From NCBI RefSeq assembly GCF_019931575.1, contig NZ_CP082923.1, positions 1,550,001 to 1,614,000 of the forward strand: a DNA stretch of 64,000 bases. Reading direction: 5' to 3'. Shown piece by piece: positions 33,052-42,452 of this stretch (the first letter of the stretch is position 1; every line of letters starts with the position of its first letter). The position numbers and the translations under genes were made by a program. Under the pieces are notes generated by a model that was given only the letters and a program-made list of their open reading frames with translations, was not told the origin of the DNA and did no database searches. Source of the DNA: Caulobacter segnis (GTDB lineage: Bacteria > Pseudomonadota > Alphaproteobacteria > Caulobacterales > Caulobacteraceae).

Positions 33052-34230
33052 TTAGCCCCGGACCAGCTCCCGCATCGCCTTGTCCAGGCCCTCCAGGGTT
33101 AGCGGATACATGCGGTCGGACAGGATCTGCTTCATCACCCCGATCGACTGGGTGTAGTCCCAGTGCCGCTCGGGCGTCGGGTTCAGCCAGATGCAGCTCT
33201 GGTAGATGTCGGTGACCCGCTGCATCCAGATCGCGCCCGGCTCCTCGTTCCAGTGCTCGACGCTGCCGCCCGGATAGGTGATCTCGTACGGGCTCATGGT
33301 CGCGTCGCCGACGAAGATCACCTTGTAGTCGGCCGGGAACTTGTGAAGCACGTCAAAGGTCGGGATCTTCTCGGTGTGGCGGCGCTTGTTGTCCTTCCAG
33401 ACGGTCTCGTAGAGGCAGTTGTGGAAGTAGTAGAACTCCAGGTTCTTGAACTCGGTCTTGGCGGCGCTGAACAGCTCCTCGCAGAGCTTGATGTGGCCGT
33501 CCATCGAGCCGCCGATGTCGAAGAAGATCAGCACCTTGATGGCGTTGCGGCGCTCGGGGCGCAGCTGGATGTCGAGGTAGCCCTTCTCGGCCGTGCCCTT
33601 GATCGTGCCGTTCAAGTCCAGCTCATCGGCCGCGCCGGTGCGGGCGAACTTGCGCAGGCGCCGTAGGGCGACCTTGATGTTGCGGGTGCCCAGCTCGACC
33701 GAGTCGTCGAGGTTCTTGTATTCGCGCTTGTCCCAGACCTTCACCGCCCGGCCGTGGCGGCTCTTGTCCTGGCCGATGCGTACGCCCTCGGGATTGTAGC
33801 CGTTGTTGCCGAACGGACTGGTCCCGCCCGAGCCGATCATCTTGTTGCCGCCCTCGTGGCGCTTTTTCTGTTCGCGCAGGCGCTCCTGCAGGGTTTCCAT
33901 CAGCTTCTCGAAACCGCCCAGGGCCTCGATCTGGGCCTTCTCCTCGTCGGTCAGGAACCGCTCGGTCAGGGCCTTCAGCCACTCCTCCGGGATGTCGGCG
34001 GCCAGGCCCTCATTGACCGTCTCCAGGCCCTTGAACACGTGGCCGAACACGCGGTCGAACTTGTCGAGGTTCTTCTCGTCCTTCACCAGGCTGGCGCGCG
34101 ACAGGTAGTAGAAATCCTCGACCGAGCGATCGATGACCTCCTTGTCGAGGGCCTCCATCAGCAGGAGGTACTCGCGCAGGCTGACCGGCACCTTGGCCTG
34201 GCGGAGCTCGGAGAAGAAGCGAAGGAACAT
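33052..34230 (-). CDS. CoxE-like VWA-domain protein
   Basis: A 392-residue von Willebrand factor A protein of the CoxE/YehP-like group. An N-terminal helical part (FLRFFSELRQAKVPVSLREYLLLMEAL) precedes the VWA domain, whose MIDAS motif is DIGGSMDGHIKLC (about residue 247). The normal DxSxS reads D-I-G-G-S here, as in other CoxE proteins. Gly-rich GGNKMIGSGGTSPFGNNG lies near residue 140. Such proteins normally pair with a MoxR AAA+ ATPase; none is in the window beside it. The ATG at 34230 lacks a clear ribosome site. Confidence 0.85.
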   Translation of the reverse strand: MFLRFFSELRQAKVPVSLREYLLLMEALDKEVIDRSVEDFYYLSRASLVKDEKNLDKFDRVFGHVFKGLETVNEGLAADIPEEWLKALTERFLTDEEKAQIEALGGFEKLMETLQERLREQKKRHEGGNKMIGSGGTSPFGNNGYNPEGVRIGQDKSRHGRAVKVWDKREYKNLDDSVELGTRNIKVALRRLRKFARTGAADELDLNGTIKGTAEKGYLDIQLRPERRNAIKVLIFFDIGGSMDGHIKLCEELFSAAKTEFKNLEFYYFHNCLYETVWKDNKRRHTEKIPTFDVLHKFPADYKVIFVGDATMSPYEITYPGGSVEHWNEEPGAIWMQRVTDIYQSCIWLNPTPERHWDYTQSIGVMKQILSDRMYPLTLEGLDKAMRELVRG

Positions 34231-34287
34231 CGGCGCGGCTTTCGAACAGATGTTCGAGAGAATGGAGGGTTCTGAAAGCGGACGCAA

Positions 34288-34803
34288 TCACCCCCGTCGC
34301 AGGATGAACTCCAGGTCCCGCGTCTCGCCGACCGGGAAGTGGTACTCGCCGACCTTCGCAAAACCCATGCGGCCATAGAGCTTCTGCGCGCCGAAGTTCT
34401 CGGACCAGACGCCGATCCACAGGCGGCGCGGGCCGTCTTTTTCCAGCCAGTCCAGCGCCGTGTTCAGCAGTCGCGAGCCGCGGCCGCCGCCCTGGTGGCT
34501 CTTCAGCACGTAGATCCGTTTCAACTCGCCGTCGCCCGGCGCGACCTCGTCGTGCGGCAGGTCGCAGGGGCCGGCCAGGGCGTAGCCGATGGCCTCGCCG
34601 TCCTCGTCCTCGAGCAGCCAGGTCGCCTTGTCGGGATGGGCCAGGTCGCCCCGCGTCCGTTCCAGGCCATAGGCGTAGGCCAGGAAGGTCTCCAGATCCT
34701 CGGGCGGGTAGAGGTGGGCGAAGGTCTCGGTGAAGGTGCGCGCGCCCAGGCTGGACACGGCGCCGGCGTCTTCGATGGTGGCTCTACGGAGGGTGTCGGT
34801 CAT
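34288..34803 (-). CDS. GNAT-family N-acetyltransferase
   Basis: A 171-residue acetyltransferase. The acetyl-CoA binding region is LKRIYVLKSHQGGGRGSRLLNTALDWL (about residues 87-113; the Q-x-x-G-x-G/A motif), followed by RLWIGVWSENFGAQKLYGRMGFAKVGEYHFPVG, typical of RimI-like or spermidine-type GNATs. ATG at 34803 is preferred because it gives MTDTLRRATIEDAGAV, the usual start of the fold. The substrate is not known. It is divergently unrelated to its neighbours. Confidence 0.88.
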   Translation of the reverse strand: MTDTLRRATIEDAGAVSSLGARTFTETFAHLYPPEDLETFLAYAYGLERTRGDLAHPDKATWLLEDEDGEAIGYALAGPCDLPHDEVAPGDGELKRIYVLKSHQGGGRGSRLLNTALDWLEKDGPRRLWIGVWSENFGAQKLYGRMGFAKVGEYHFPVGETRDLEFILRRG

Positions 34804-34845
34804 GGCGACTTGGTAGCCGCCAGGACCGGACCTTTGCAACGCGCT

Positions 34846-35853
34846 CTAGAAGCCTTCCAGCGCCACCTTGCCGACGGTGCGGGCGCGCTCGACGATGCGA
34901 TGGGCCTCCAGCAGGTCGGCCGCGCGGATCTTGCCGACCACCTGGGTGAGGGTGGTGCGCAGGACGCCGCGGTCGACCAGGTCGGCGACCTCGGTCAGCA
35001 GCCTGTGCTGCTCGATCATGTCCGGCGTGCCCTGCGGGCGAGCGAACATGTATTCCCAATGGATCGAGGCGGCCTTGGCCTGCAGCGGGCGGATATTCAG
35101 ATCGCCGTCGGCCTCGATGACGCCGATCTTGCCTTGCAGGGCAATGGCCTCGGACACCTGCGGGAAGTGCTGGGCGCTGTGGGTCAGGCAGGCGATGTAG
35201 GCCGGGGCGTCCAGGCCTAGGCGCTTCAATTCTTCGACTAGCGGCTTGGTGTGATCGAAGGTGTGGTGCGCACCGAGTTCCTCGACCCACCGCCGGGTCT
35301 CGTCGCGCGAGGCGCTGGCGACGACGGTCAGCTTCGTCAGCTTGCGGGCCAGCTGGATCAGGGCCGAGCCGACGCCGCCGGCTCCGCCGATGATCACCAG
35401 GGTCTGGCCCTGGCCGCCCTCGCGCTGGACGCCGAAGCGGTCGAACAGCAGCTCCCAGGCGGTGATGAAGGTCAGCGGCATGGCGGCGGCCTGGGCGAAG
35501 TCCAGGCTGGCGGGCTTCCTGCCGACGATGCGCTCGTCGACCAGCTGCAGCTCGGCGTTGGAGCCCTGGCGCCCGATGGCGCCGGCGTAGAACACCTCGT
35601 CGCCGGGGGCGAACAGAGTCACCGACTCGCCCACCGCCTCGACCACGCCGGCGGCGTCGAAGCCCAGCACGCGGACCTCGCCCGGCGCCGGCTGGGCGCG
35701 GCCGCGCACCTTGGTGTCCACCGGGTTCACCGAGACGGCCTTCACCCGCACCAGGATGTCGTGACCGGTCGCCACGGGATCGGGCGCCTCCAGGTCGAGC
35801 AGGGCGTTGGGATCGGTGGCGGGCAGCAGCTCGCGGAAGCCGACGATCTTCAT
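34846..35853 (-). CDS. Zinc-type (MDR) quinone oxidoreductase / alcohol dehydrogenase
   Basis: A 335-residue medium-chain dehydrogenase close to the ZADH/NADPH:quinone reductase group. The GroES-like part has VKAVSVNPVDTKVRGR and GFDAAGVVEAVGESVTLFAPGDEVFYAG; the nucleotide-binding fold is VIIGGAGGVGSALIQLARKL (about residues 150-169). Cys/His zinc ligands are absent, so it is a zinc-independent quinone reductase. The ATG at 35853 has a GGAG site. It is divergent from the HxlR regulator, a pairing common for redox-sensing control. Confidence 0.9.
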   Translation of the reverse strand: MKIVGFRELLPATDPNALLDLEAPDPVATGHDILVRVKAVSVNPVDTKVRGRAQPAPGEVRVLGFDAAGVVEAVGESVTLFAPGDEVFYAGAIGRQGSNAELQLVDERIVGRKPASLDFAQAAAMPLTFITAWELLFDRFGVQREGGQGQTLVIIGGAGGVGSALIQLARKLTKLTVVASASRDETRRWVEELGAHHTFDHTKPLVEELKRLGLDAPAYIACLTHSAQHFPQVSEAIALQGKIGVIEADGDLNIRPLQAKAASIHWEYMFARPQGTPDMIEQHRLLTEVADLVDRGVLRTTLTQVVGKIRAADLLEAHRIVERARTVGKVALEGF

Positions 35854-35921
35854 GTTGATCTCCAAAGAAACGGCGGTCTCGAACCGCGAGCAGGAGATCG
35901 CGCTAGGCTACGATCTTAGCA

Positions 35922-35948
35922 AGTACGGTCATTTTCTGTATGTAGTAC
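35922..35948. promoter_or_regulatory. Candidate HxlR operator between quinone reductase and regulator genes
   Basis: Two GTAC boxes (35923-35926 and 35945-35948) flank an AT-rich spacer in the 120-bp divergent region, and a further GTATAC lies just downstream. HxlR/YodB operators have paired TAC/GTA half-sites, so this is a plausible binding site, not a demonstrated one. Confidence 0.3.
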
Positions 35949-35973
35949 CCATTTGTATACCGTGAGGCAGTCG

Positions 35974-36315
35974 ATGGACGATCCCAAGGAGTGCGGCGTG
36001 GAGGCCGCGCTGAACCTGATCGACGGCAAGTGGAAGGGCGTGATCCTGTTCCACTTGCTGAAGGGGCGGATGCGCTTCAACGCGCTGGGGCGGAAGCTGG
36101 GGGCGGTGACCCAGCGCATGCTGACCAAGCAACTTCGCGAACTCGAGCGCGACGGCCTGATTGTCCGCACGGTCTATGCGGAGGTGCCGCCGAGGGTCGA
36201 ATATGCGCTGTCGGCCAAGGGGCGCAGCCTGGAGCCGGTGATCTCGGCGCTCAAGGCCTGGGGCGACGCCAACGTCCTGGGCGTGGCGGCCGAGCCGGCG
36301 CGCAAGGCGGGCTGA
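35974..36315 (+). CDS. HxlR-family transcriptional regulator
   Basis: A 113-residue winged-helix regulator. CGVEAALNLIDGKWKGVILFHLLKGRMRFNALGRKLGAVTQRMLTKQLRELERDGLIVRTVY is the full HxlR pattern; the N-terminal Cys (residue 7) is the sensing Cys of the family and is present here. ATG at 35974 with a GAGG site is preferred over an upstream TTG. Members sense electrophiles or quinones and control the adjacent oxidoreductase, which fits the divergent gene. The HDAC-like gene follows 3 bp later and may be co-transcribed. Confidence 0.9.
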   Translation: MDDPKECGVEAALNLIDGKWKGVILFHLLKGRMRFNALGRKLGAVTQRMLTKQLRELERDGLIVRTVYAEVPPRVEYALSAKGRSLEPVISALKAWGDANVLGVAAEPARKAG

Positions 36316-36318
36316 GCC

Positions 36319-37239
36319 ATGACCCTGGCGCTTTACACCCATCTCGACATGCTGGATCACCAGCCGGGTCACGGCCACGTGGAGAGCCCCGAGCGCCTGC
36401 GGGCGGTGATCGACGCGCTGAACGACGATCCGAACCTGGCCCTGGAGCCGAGGGACGCGCCGCTGGTCGATGTCGAGGACCTGCTGCGGGTGCATCCCCA
36501 GGGCTTCGTCGACGCCGTCTTCGCCGCCGCGCCCAGCAACGGCCGGCGGTCGCTGGACCCCGACACCGTGTTGTCGACCGGCAGCCTGACGGCCGCGCGG
36601 CGGCCGGCGGGGGCTTGCGCGGCGGCCGTGCGGGCCGTGGCCGTCGGCGAGACCGAGCGGTCATTCTGCGCCGTGCGGCCGCCGGGCCATCACGCCGAGC
36701 CGGGCGTGGCGATGGGCTTCTGCGTCTTCTCCAACGTCGCCGTGGCGGCCCGCGCGGCGCAGGCGGCGGGCCTCAAGCGGGTGGCGATCGTCGATTTCGA
36801 CGTCCACCACGGTAACGGCACCCAGGCGGTGTTCGAGAACGACCCGACCGTGTTCTTCGCCTCGATCCACCAGTCGCCGCTGTATCCCGGCACGGGCGAC
36901 CCGTCGGAGCGCGGCGTGGGCAACATCGCCAACGCCACCGTCGCGCCCCATGCGCCGCGCGAGACTTGGCGCGCGCGATTCGAGGGGCTGATGGACAAGG
37001 TCGACGCCTTCGCGCCCGAGCTGCTCATCGTGTCCGCCGGCTTCGACGCCCACGCCCGCGATCCCCTGTCCGCCCAGAGCCTGGAGGAGGACGATTTCGC
37101 CTGGGCGACGCGGGCGATCGTCTCGGTGGCCAAGGCCCGCGCCAAGGGCCGGGTTGTGTCCTCGCTCGAGGGCGGTTACGACCTCCAGGCGCTGGGGCGG
37201 TCCGCCGCCGCGCATGTACGCGCTCTTCAGGAGGGGTGA
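36319..37239 (+). CDS. Histone-deacetylase-family hydrolase (acetylpolyamine amidohydrolase-like)
   Basis: A 306-residue arginase-fold deacetylase. Catalytic elements are the tandem His in RPPGHHAEPGVAMGFC (about residues 115-130), the zinc ligands in DFDVHHGNGTQAVF and the Asp in SAGFDAHARDPL, plus the Tyr/Gly region SLEGGYDLQAL. It would remove acetyl groups from polyamines or other amines, or act on protein lysines. It follows the HxlR gene closely, and a histidine-phosphatase gene follows 41 bp later on the same strand. The biological substrate is not predictable. Confidence 0.9.
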   Translation: MTLALYTHLDMLDHQPGHGHVESPERLRAVIDALNDDPNLALEPRDAPLVDVEDLLRVHPQGFVDAVFAAAPSNGRRSLDPDTVLSTGSLTAARRPAGACAAAVRAVAVGETERSFCAVRPPGHHAEPGVAMGFCVFSNVAVAARAAQAAGLKRVAIVDFDVHHGNGTQAVFENDPTVFFASIHQSPLYPGTGDPSERGVGNIANATVAPHAPRETWRARFEGLMDKVDAFAPELLIVSAGFDAHARDPLSAQSLEEDDFAWATRAIVSVAKARAKGRVVSSLEGGYDLQALGRSAAAHVRALQEG

Positions 37240-37280
37240 GGGGACGGAACGGCTCTCGGGCCCACCGCCTTCTCTTCAAC

Positions 37281-37904
37281 ATGGCCGACGTCACCACCGC
37301 CGACCAAGCGACCCCGCCCGTACGACCGGGCGTCATCACCCTGGCCCGCCACGGCGAACCCGCCCTGTCGCGCCAGATCCGCCTCAATGCGCCCGAATAC
37401 GGCGAGTGGTGGGCGCGCTACGAACTGGGCGGCCTCAAGGACGGCCAGGCGCCGCCGGACCAGCTGATCGAGATCGCCCGCGAGGCCGGCGTCATCATCG
37501 CCTCGACCCGCCGTCGCTCGATCGAGACCGCCCAGGCGGTGGTCGCCGGGCGCGCCTTCGCCACCGACCCGACCTTCATCGAGGCTCCGCTGCCGCCGCC
37601 GCCCTGGCCGCTGTGGCTGAGGATGTCGCCCAAGCGCCTGGGCTTCTTCGCCCGCTTCTGGTGGTGGTTCTTCAACAACCACGGCGGCCAGGAGACCCGC
37701 GCCGAGGCCGAGATGCGGGCCGGCAAGGCCGCCGACCTGCTGGTCGAGCTGGCGGACGGGGGGCAGGACGTGCTGGTGGTCGCGCACGGCTTCTTCAACT
37801 GGATGATCGCCGCCGCCCTCAAGAAGCGTGGGCTGGCGAAGCTGGTCGACGAGGGTCACGGCTACTGGAGCCTAAAGCGCTTCCGCCGAACCCAGGCCCA
37901 ATAA
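37281..37904 (+). CDS. Histidine phosphatase family protein
   Basis: A 207-residue phosphoglycerate-mutase-like protein. The catalytic motif RHGE appears in TLARHGEPALSRQI (about residue 24), and the second His is in VLVVAHGFFNWMIAAAL (about 172). The middle has a Trp/Phe-rich stretch (FWWWFFNNHGG) that is unusual and may be amphipathic. The ATG at 37281 is the first plausible start after the HDAC-like gene. The substrate is unknown. Confidence 0.85.
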   Translation: MADVTTADQATPPVRPGVITLARHGEPALSRQIRLNAPEYGEWWARYELGGLKDGQAPPDQLIEIAREAGVIIASTRRRSIETAQAVVAGRAFATDPTFIEAPLPPPPWPLWLRMSPKRLGFFARFWWWFFNNHGGQETRAEAEMRAGKAADLLVELADGGQDVLVVAHGFFNWMIAAALKKRGLAKLVDEGHGYWSLKRFRRTQAQ

Positions 37905-37993
37905 GCCTCTTCCCTTAACCGCGCCTAGGCTCTAGGCCGTTGCCCGCGCCGCCCGTCGCCACTAGGCTGACGGCCGTTCACCCGAGAGCAGAA

Positions 37994-38248
37994 ATGACCG
38001 ACGCCGCGAGCATCCCCGCTGACATCTCCGCCCTCAGCTTCGAGGAAGCGTTGGCGCAGCTGGAGCGCATTGTTCAGGAACTGGAGTCCGGCCAGGCGGC
38101 GCTGGAACGCTCGATCGACATCTACGAGCGCGGCGCGGCCCTGAAGGCCCACTGCGAGAAGAAGCTGGAGGCCGCGCGCCTGAAGGTCGAGAAGATCGTC
38201 CTGGGGCAGGGCGGGGCCGTCGCGGCCGAAGCGGCCGAGTTCAACTGA
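37994..38248 (+). CDS. xseB: Exodeoxyribonuclease VII small subunit
   Basis: An 84-residue helical protein. The core [55 protein letters not shown] is the complete XseB pattern. It forms exonuclease VII with XseA (encoded elsewhere) to degrade single-stranded DNA. It is the first gene of an xseB-ispA-dxs operon, an arrangement common in proteobacteria; ispA follows 34 bp later. Confidence 0.95.
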   Translation: MTDAASIPADISALSFEEALAQLERIVQELESGQAALERSIDIYERGAALKAHCEKKLEAARLKVEKIVLGQGGAVAAEAAEFN

Positions 38249-38282
38249 TGGGGGGCGTCCGTCCGACCAGGGGGAGCCGCCC

Positions 38283-39182
38283 TTGACCGACCTCGCCCCT
38301 CCTGACCTGGCCAGGCGGATCGTCCAGGCCGCCGACATCGTCACCGTGGCGCTCGACGAGCTGCTGCCGCGCGCCGACGGCCCCGAGACCCGCCTGACCG
38401 AGGCCATGCGCTATGCGGCGCTGGGGCCGGGCAAGCGCCTGCGTCCGTTCTTCGCGCTCGAGACCGGCAAGATGTTCGACCTGCCCGAGCGGCCGGTGCT
38501 GCGCGCGGCCTGCGCGCTGGAGTGCATCCATGCCTACAGCCTGGTGCATGACGATCTGCCGGCCATGGACGACGACAACGTCCGTCGCGGCCGTCCGACC
38601 GTTCACAAGCAGTACGACGAGGCCACCGCCATCCTGGCCGGCGACGCCCTGCAGACGGCGGCCTTCGAGATCATGGCCCACCCAGACACCCATGACGACG
38701 GCCATGTCCGTTCGGAACTGGTGCGCAAGCTGGCCATCGCCTCCGGCGCCAAGGGCATGGCCGGCGGCCAGATGATCGACATCCTGGGCGTTCGCGACGA
38801 CCTGGGCGCGGTGGCGCGCATGCAGCGCCTGAAGACCGGCGCCCTGATCGCCTTCGCCTTCGAGATCCCGTTGATCATCGGCCGCGCCAAGGAAGCCGAG
38901 CGCGCCGCCCTGATGGCCTTCGCCCAGGATCTGGGGCTGGCCTACCAGATCGTCGACGACATCCTGGACGCCGAGGGCGACGAAAAGACCCTCGGCAAGG
39001 CCGCCGGCGGCAAGGACGCCGCCAAGGGCAAGGCCAACTACGTCACCCTGCTGGGACTGGATGCGGCCAAGGAGCGCGTGGCGCTTTTGGCCGAGCAGAC
39101 GCGTTCCCATCTCGAAATCTTTGGCGAACGAGCCGAACATCTGCGCGAAAGCGTTGATTTCGTGCTGGACCGCCGCAACTGA
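38283..39182 (+). CDS. ispA: Farnesyl diphosphate synthase / short-chain polyprenyl synthase
   Basis: A 299-residue trans-prenyltransferase. The first Asp-rich motif is [17 protein letters not shown] (about residues 86-102) and the second is [13 protein letters not shown] (about 222-234). The PGKRLRPFF segment binds diphosphate. It condenses DMAPP and IPP to farnesyl diphosphate for quinone, hopanoid and undecaprenyl synthesis. The start is a TTG with an AGGGGGAG site; TTG is the only reasonable start that gives the complete N-terminal helix. It lies between xseB and dxs. Confidence 0.93.
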   Translation: MTDLAPPDLARRIVQAADIVTVALDELLPRADGPETRLTEAMRYAALGPGKRLRPFFALETGKMFDLPERPVLRAACALECIHAYSLVHDDLPAMDDDNVRRGRPTVHKQYDEATAILAGDALQTAAFEIMAHPDTHDDGHVRSELVRKLAIASGAKGMAGGQMIDILGVRDDLGAVARMQRLKTGALIAFAFEIPLIIGRAKEAERAALMAFAQDLGLAYQIVDDILDAEGDEKTLGKAAGGKDAAKGKANYVTLLGLDAAKERVALLAEQTRSHLEIFGERAEHLRESVDFVLDRRN

Positions 39183-39199
39183 CCGCGCTTTCTTCCGAC

Positions 39200-41122
39200 A
39201 TGTCCTCCAAAACGCCTCTGCTCGACACCATCGCCTCTCCGGCCGATACGCGTGAGCTTTCCGTCTCCGACCTGAAGCAGTTGGCCGCCGAGGTCCGCAG
39301 CGAAACGATCGACGCAGTGTCGGTGACCGGCGGCCACCTGGGCGCGGGCCTGGGCGTGGTCGAGCTGACCGTGGCCCTGCACCACGTGTTCGAGACTCCC
39401 CGTGACATCGTCATCTGGGACGTCGGCCACCAGGCCTATCCGCACAAGATCCTGACCGGGCGGCGCGACCGCATCAAGACGCTGCGCCAGGGCGGCGGTC
39501 TGTCGGGCTTCACCAAGCGGACCGAGAGCGAATACGACCCGTTCGGCGCGGCCCACGCGGCCACCTCGATCTCGGCGGCCCTGGGCTTCTGCGCCGCGCG
39601 CGACGCGAAAGGCGAGGACAACCACGTCATCGCCGTGATCGGCGACGGCTCGCTGGGTGCGGGCATGGCCTACGAGGCCATGAATGCGGCGACCGACACC
39701 ACCAAGCGCCTGATCGTCATCCTCAACGACAACGACATGTCGATCGCCCCGCCGGTGGGCGGCATGAGCGCCTACCTGGCCAACCTCGTCTCGGGCGGCG
39801 CCTATCGCTCGGTCCGCAAGCTGGGCAAGACGGTGGTCGAGAAGCTGCCGACCCCGATGCGCGAAGCTGCCCGCAAGGCGGAAGAATATGCCCGGGGCAT
39901 GGTCACCGGCGGCACCTTCTTCGAGGAACTCGGCTTCCACTATGTCGGCCCGATCGACGGCCACGACATGGACGCCCTGGTCAGCGTGCTCAAGAACGCC
40001 AAGGCCTTCGGCGACAAGCCGGTGCTGGTTCACTGCGTCACCCAGAAGGGCAAGGGCTACGCCCCGGCCGAGGGCGCGGACGACAAGCTGCACGCGGTGG
40101 TCAAGTTCGACGTCGTCACCGGCCAGCAGCAGAAGTCGGCCGGCGGCCCGCCCAGCTACACCAAGGTCTTCGCCCAGGAGCTGATCAAGCAGGCGGAAAA
40201 GGACGACAAGATCGTCGCCATCACCGCCGCCATGCCCTCGGGCACGGGCCTTGATCTGTTCGGCAAGGCCTTCCCGGACCGTACGTTCGACGTCGGCATC
40301 GCCGAGCAGCACGCGGTGACCTTCGCCGCCGGCCTGGCCGCCGACGGCATGAAGCCGTTCACGGCGATCTATTCGACCTTCCTGCAGCGCGGCTACGACC
40401 AGGTGGTGCACGACGTGGCCATCCAGGGCCTGCCGGTGCGCTTCGCCATGGACCGCGCCGGCTTGGTCGGCGCCGACGGCCCCACCCACGCCGGCAGCTT
40501 TGACATCGGCTTCATGGGCGCCTTGCCGGGCATGGTGTTGATGGCCGCCGCCGACGAGGTGGAGCTGGCCCGCATGGTCGCCACCGCCGCCGCCATCGAC
40601 GACCGTCCCAGCGCCTTCCGCTATCCGCGCGGTGAGGGCCTGGGGCTGGAGATCCCGGCCCATGTCGACCCGCTGGAGATCGGCAAGGGCCGCATCGTCC
40701 GCGAGGGGACCAGCGTCGCCATCGTCTCGTTCGGCACGCGCCTGGCCGAAAGTCTGAAGGCCGCCGACCTGCTGGCCGCGCGCGGCCTGTCGGCCACGGT
40801 CTGCGACGCCCGCTTCGCCAAGCCGCTGGATATCGACCTGCTGCTGCGCCTGGCGCGCGAGCACGAGGCGATCGTGACAGTGGAGGAGGGGGCCATGGGC
40901 GGCTTCGGCGGCTTCGTGCTGCAGGCGCTGGCTGAGCATGGCGCCTTCGATCGCGGCCTGAAGATCCGCACCCTGTGCCTGCCCGACGTCTTCCAGGACC
41001 AGGACAAGCCCGACGCCATGTACGCCCAGGCCGGTCTCGACGCCGAGGGCATCCTGCGCGGCGCGCTGTCGGCGCTGGGCATGGACAATGTCAGCGCTGC
41101 GGGCGCGGGTCGCCGGGCCTAG
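39200..41122 (+). CDS. dxs: 1-deoxy-D-xylulose-5-phosphate synthase
   Basis: A 640-residue thiamine-diphosphate enzyme that condenses pyruvate and glyceraldehyde 3-phosphate in the MEP pathway. Visible are [39 protein letters not shown], the ThDP motif [17 protein letters not shown] with the later NDN, and in the second half [20 protein letters not shown]. Length is normal. It is the final gene of xseB-ispA-dxs; its stop shares 4 bp with the convergent lipoprotein gene. Confidence 0.97.
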   Translation: MSSKTPLLDTIASPADTRELSVSDLKQLAAEVRSETIDAVSVTGGHLGAGLGVVELTVALHHVFETPRDIVIWDVGHQAYPHKILTGRRDRIKTLRQGGGLSGFTKRTESEYDPFGAAHAATSISAALGFCAARDAKGEDNHVIAVIGDGSLGAGMAYEAMNAATDTTKRLIVILNDNDMSIAPPVGGMSAYLANLVSGGAYRSVRKLGKTVVEKLPTPMREAARKAEEYARGMVTGGTFFEELGFHYVGPIDGHDMDALVSVLKNAKAFGDKPVLVHCVTQKGKGYAPAEGADDKLHAVVKFDVVTGQQQKSAGGPPSYTKVFAQELIKQAEKDDKIVAITAAMPSGTGLDLFGKAFPDRTFDVGIAEQHAVTFAAGLAADGMKPFTAIYSTFLQRGYDQVVHDVAIQGLPVRFAMDRAGLVGADGPTHAGSFDIGFMGALPGMVLMAAADEVELARMVATAAAIDDRPSAFRYPRGEGLGLEIPAHVDPLEIGKGRIVREGTSVAIVSFGTRLAESLKAADLLAARGLSATVCDARFAKPLDIDLLLRLAREHEAIVTVEEGAMGGFGGFVLQALAEHGAFDRGLKIRTLCLPDVFQDQDKPDAMYAQAGLDAEGILRGALSALGMDNVSAAGAGRRA

Positions 41123-41586
41123 ACCCCGCAGGCCGCGAAGAACGCGCGGACGTAACCGCGATCGGCTGACGCCGCCGCCAGGCTGTAGCGATCGCCCTTG
41201 GCGAGCAGCGCCAGGTCGCCGGACTTTTGAAAGCCTTTCAGGGCTGGCGCGCTGGCCTTGCCACGCGCCTCGAGCACGCCGCTTTCGCTGATCGCGTCCT
41301 CGATCCTGGCGCCGGCGAAGCGGCTTTCGGTACGACCCGACGCCAGCACCAGTTCCTGACCTTGCAGGCCCACGGCCGAGACGTCGACTCGATCCTGGCC
41401 TGGCTGGCAGCTCATCATCAGGACCACGTCGTCGCTGTTGGGACGCCCGTAGGCCAGGCGAGGGACGTCGCTTCCGTCTTCCAGATAGGACCAGCGATAA
41501 CCTGTCATGCCGGCCTTCTCGTGCGCGCAGCCTGCCAGGGCGGCGGTCAAGAGCGCCAAGGCGGCGAGGGCGATGCGGGACGCCAT
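41119..41586 (-). CDS. Small hypothetical lipoprotein
   Basis: A 155-residue protein. The N-terminus [20 protein letters not shown] is a lipoprotein signal with lipobox LAGC, preceded by a GGAGGA Shine-Dalgarno. The remainder is beta-rich with a Cys in LMMSCQPGQ and another near the C-terminus (AFFAACGV). I do not recognise the family; the layout (lipid anchor plus one small domain) is common among envelope proteins. It lies downstream of flgH on the same strand but after a strong hairpin, so it is probably separate from the flagellar operon. Confidence 0.7.
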   Translation of the reverse strand: MASRIALAALALLTAALAGCAHEKAGMTGYRWSYLEDGSDVPRLAYGRPNSDDVVLMMSCQPGQDRVDVSAVGLQGQELVLASGRTESRFAGARIEDAISESGVLEARGKASAPALKGFQKSGDLALLAKGDRYSLAAASADRGYVRAFFAACGV

Positions 41587-41644
41587 GGATGGTCCTCCTC
41601 GCCCGATCAACGCGGCGCGGACCTGAATGGCTCCTGAAAGCACA

Positions 41645-41678
41645 TCGGGCGCGGAAGCCTCACGGCCGCCGCGCCCGA
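41645..41678 (-). terminator. Hairpin ending the flgF-flgG-flgA-flgH operon
   Basis: A 10-bp perfect stem TCGGGCGCGG / CCGCGCCCGA lies 25-60 bp beyond the flgH stop. It is followed on the minus strand by TGTGCTTTC, a weak T tract, so it is a probable terminator. Confidence 0.6.
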
Positions 41679-41702
41679 CGATCTTGTCCGAAGACGTCCC
41701 GC

Positions 41703-42437
41703 CTAGAAGGGCGAGAACTTCTCGACCAGCGACTGGCCGGCCGGGGTCTTCTGCACGCGGCTGATGTCGCCGCGGCCGCCGTAGCTGATGCGGGCTTCGG
41801 CGATCTGGGTGTGCTTGATGGTGTTGGCCGACGAGATGTCCTCCGGACGCACGATGCCGGCCACGGTCAGCTGGCGCAGCTCGGCGTTGGTGCGGACTTC
41901 CTGGGTGCCCTGGATGACCATGTTGCCGTTCGGCAGCACCGAGCTGACCACGGCGGCGATCGTCAGGCTGATCTTTTCCGAGCGCTGGACGCTGCCGGCC
42001 CCGGCGTTGGTGGTGGCCGAGTTGGTGTTCAGGGCGTTGGCGGGGTCGAAGCCGCCCGGCAGGACCTTGCCCAGGCTCGATTCCAGGCCCAGCAGGTTCG
42101 GGATGCCGGCCTTCATGTTCGAGGTGCGCGAGGACGCGGTCTGGTTCTTGGTGTTGGCGCTGTCGTCGATGTCGATCATCACGGTCAGGATGTCGCCGAC
42201 GCGGCTGGCGCGCTGGTCGTTGAAGAAGGCGCGGGCGCCGACGCGCCACAGCGAGTTGGCCGAGGCCGACTGCGGGGTCGGCTCGCGGGCCGAGACGTAC
42301 TGCTGCTGCATCGGGGCCAGTTCGGCGGGATAGCCGACCGGGGCCAGCTGCGGGCCCTTCACGGCCTCTTGGACGGTGGAGCAGGCGGCCAGCGGCGCGA
42401 GCAGGACGGCGGCGGCGATGATGGCGGGGCGACGCAT
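41703..42437 (-). CDS. flgH: Flagellar L-ring protein FlgH
   Basis: A 244-residue outer-membrane lipoprotein that forms the L ring of the flagellar basal body. The N-terminus MRRPAIIAAAVLLAPLAACST has lipobox LAAC. The conserved part reads NSLWRVGARAFFNDQRASRVGDILTVMIDIDDSANTKNQT and, near the end, GTQEVRTNAELRQLTVAGIVRPEDISSANTI with EARISYGGRGDISRVQ. It is the last gene of the rod and ring operon, 15 bp after flgA. Confidence 0.97.
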   Translation of the reverse strand: MRRPAIIAAAVLLAPLAACSTVQEAVKGPQLAPVGYPAELAPMQQQYVSAREPTPQSASANSLWRVGARAFFNDQRASRVGDILTVMIDIDDSANTKNQTASSRTSNMKAGIPNLLGLESSLGKVLPGGFDPANALNTNSATTNAGAGSVQRSEKISLTIAAVVSSVLPNGNMVIQGTQEVRTNAELRQLTVAGIVRPEDISSANTIKHTQIAEARISYGGRGDISRVQKTPAGQSLVEKFSPF

Positions 42438-42452
42438 GGGGTGGGCTACCTC

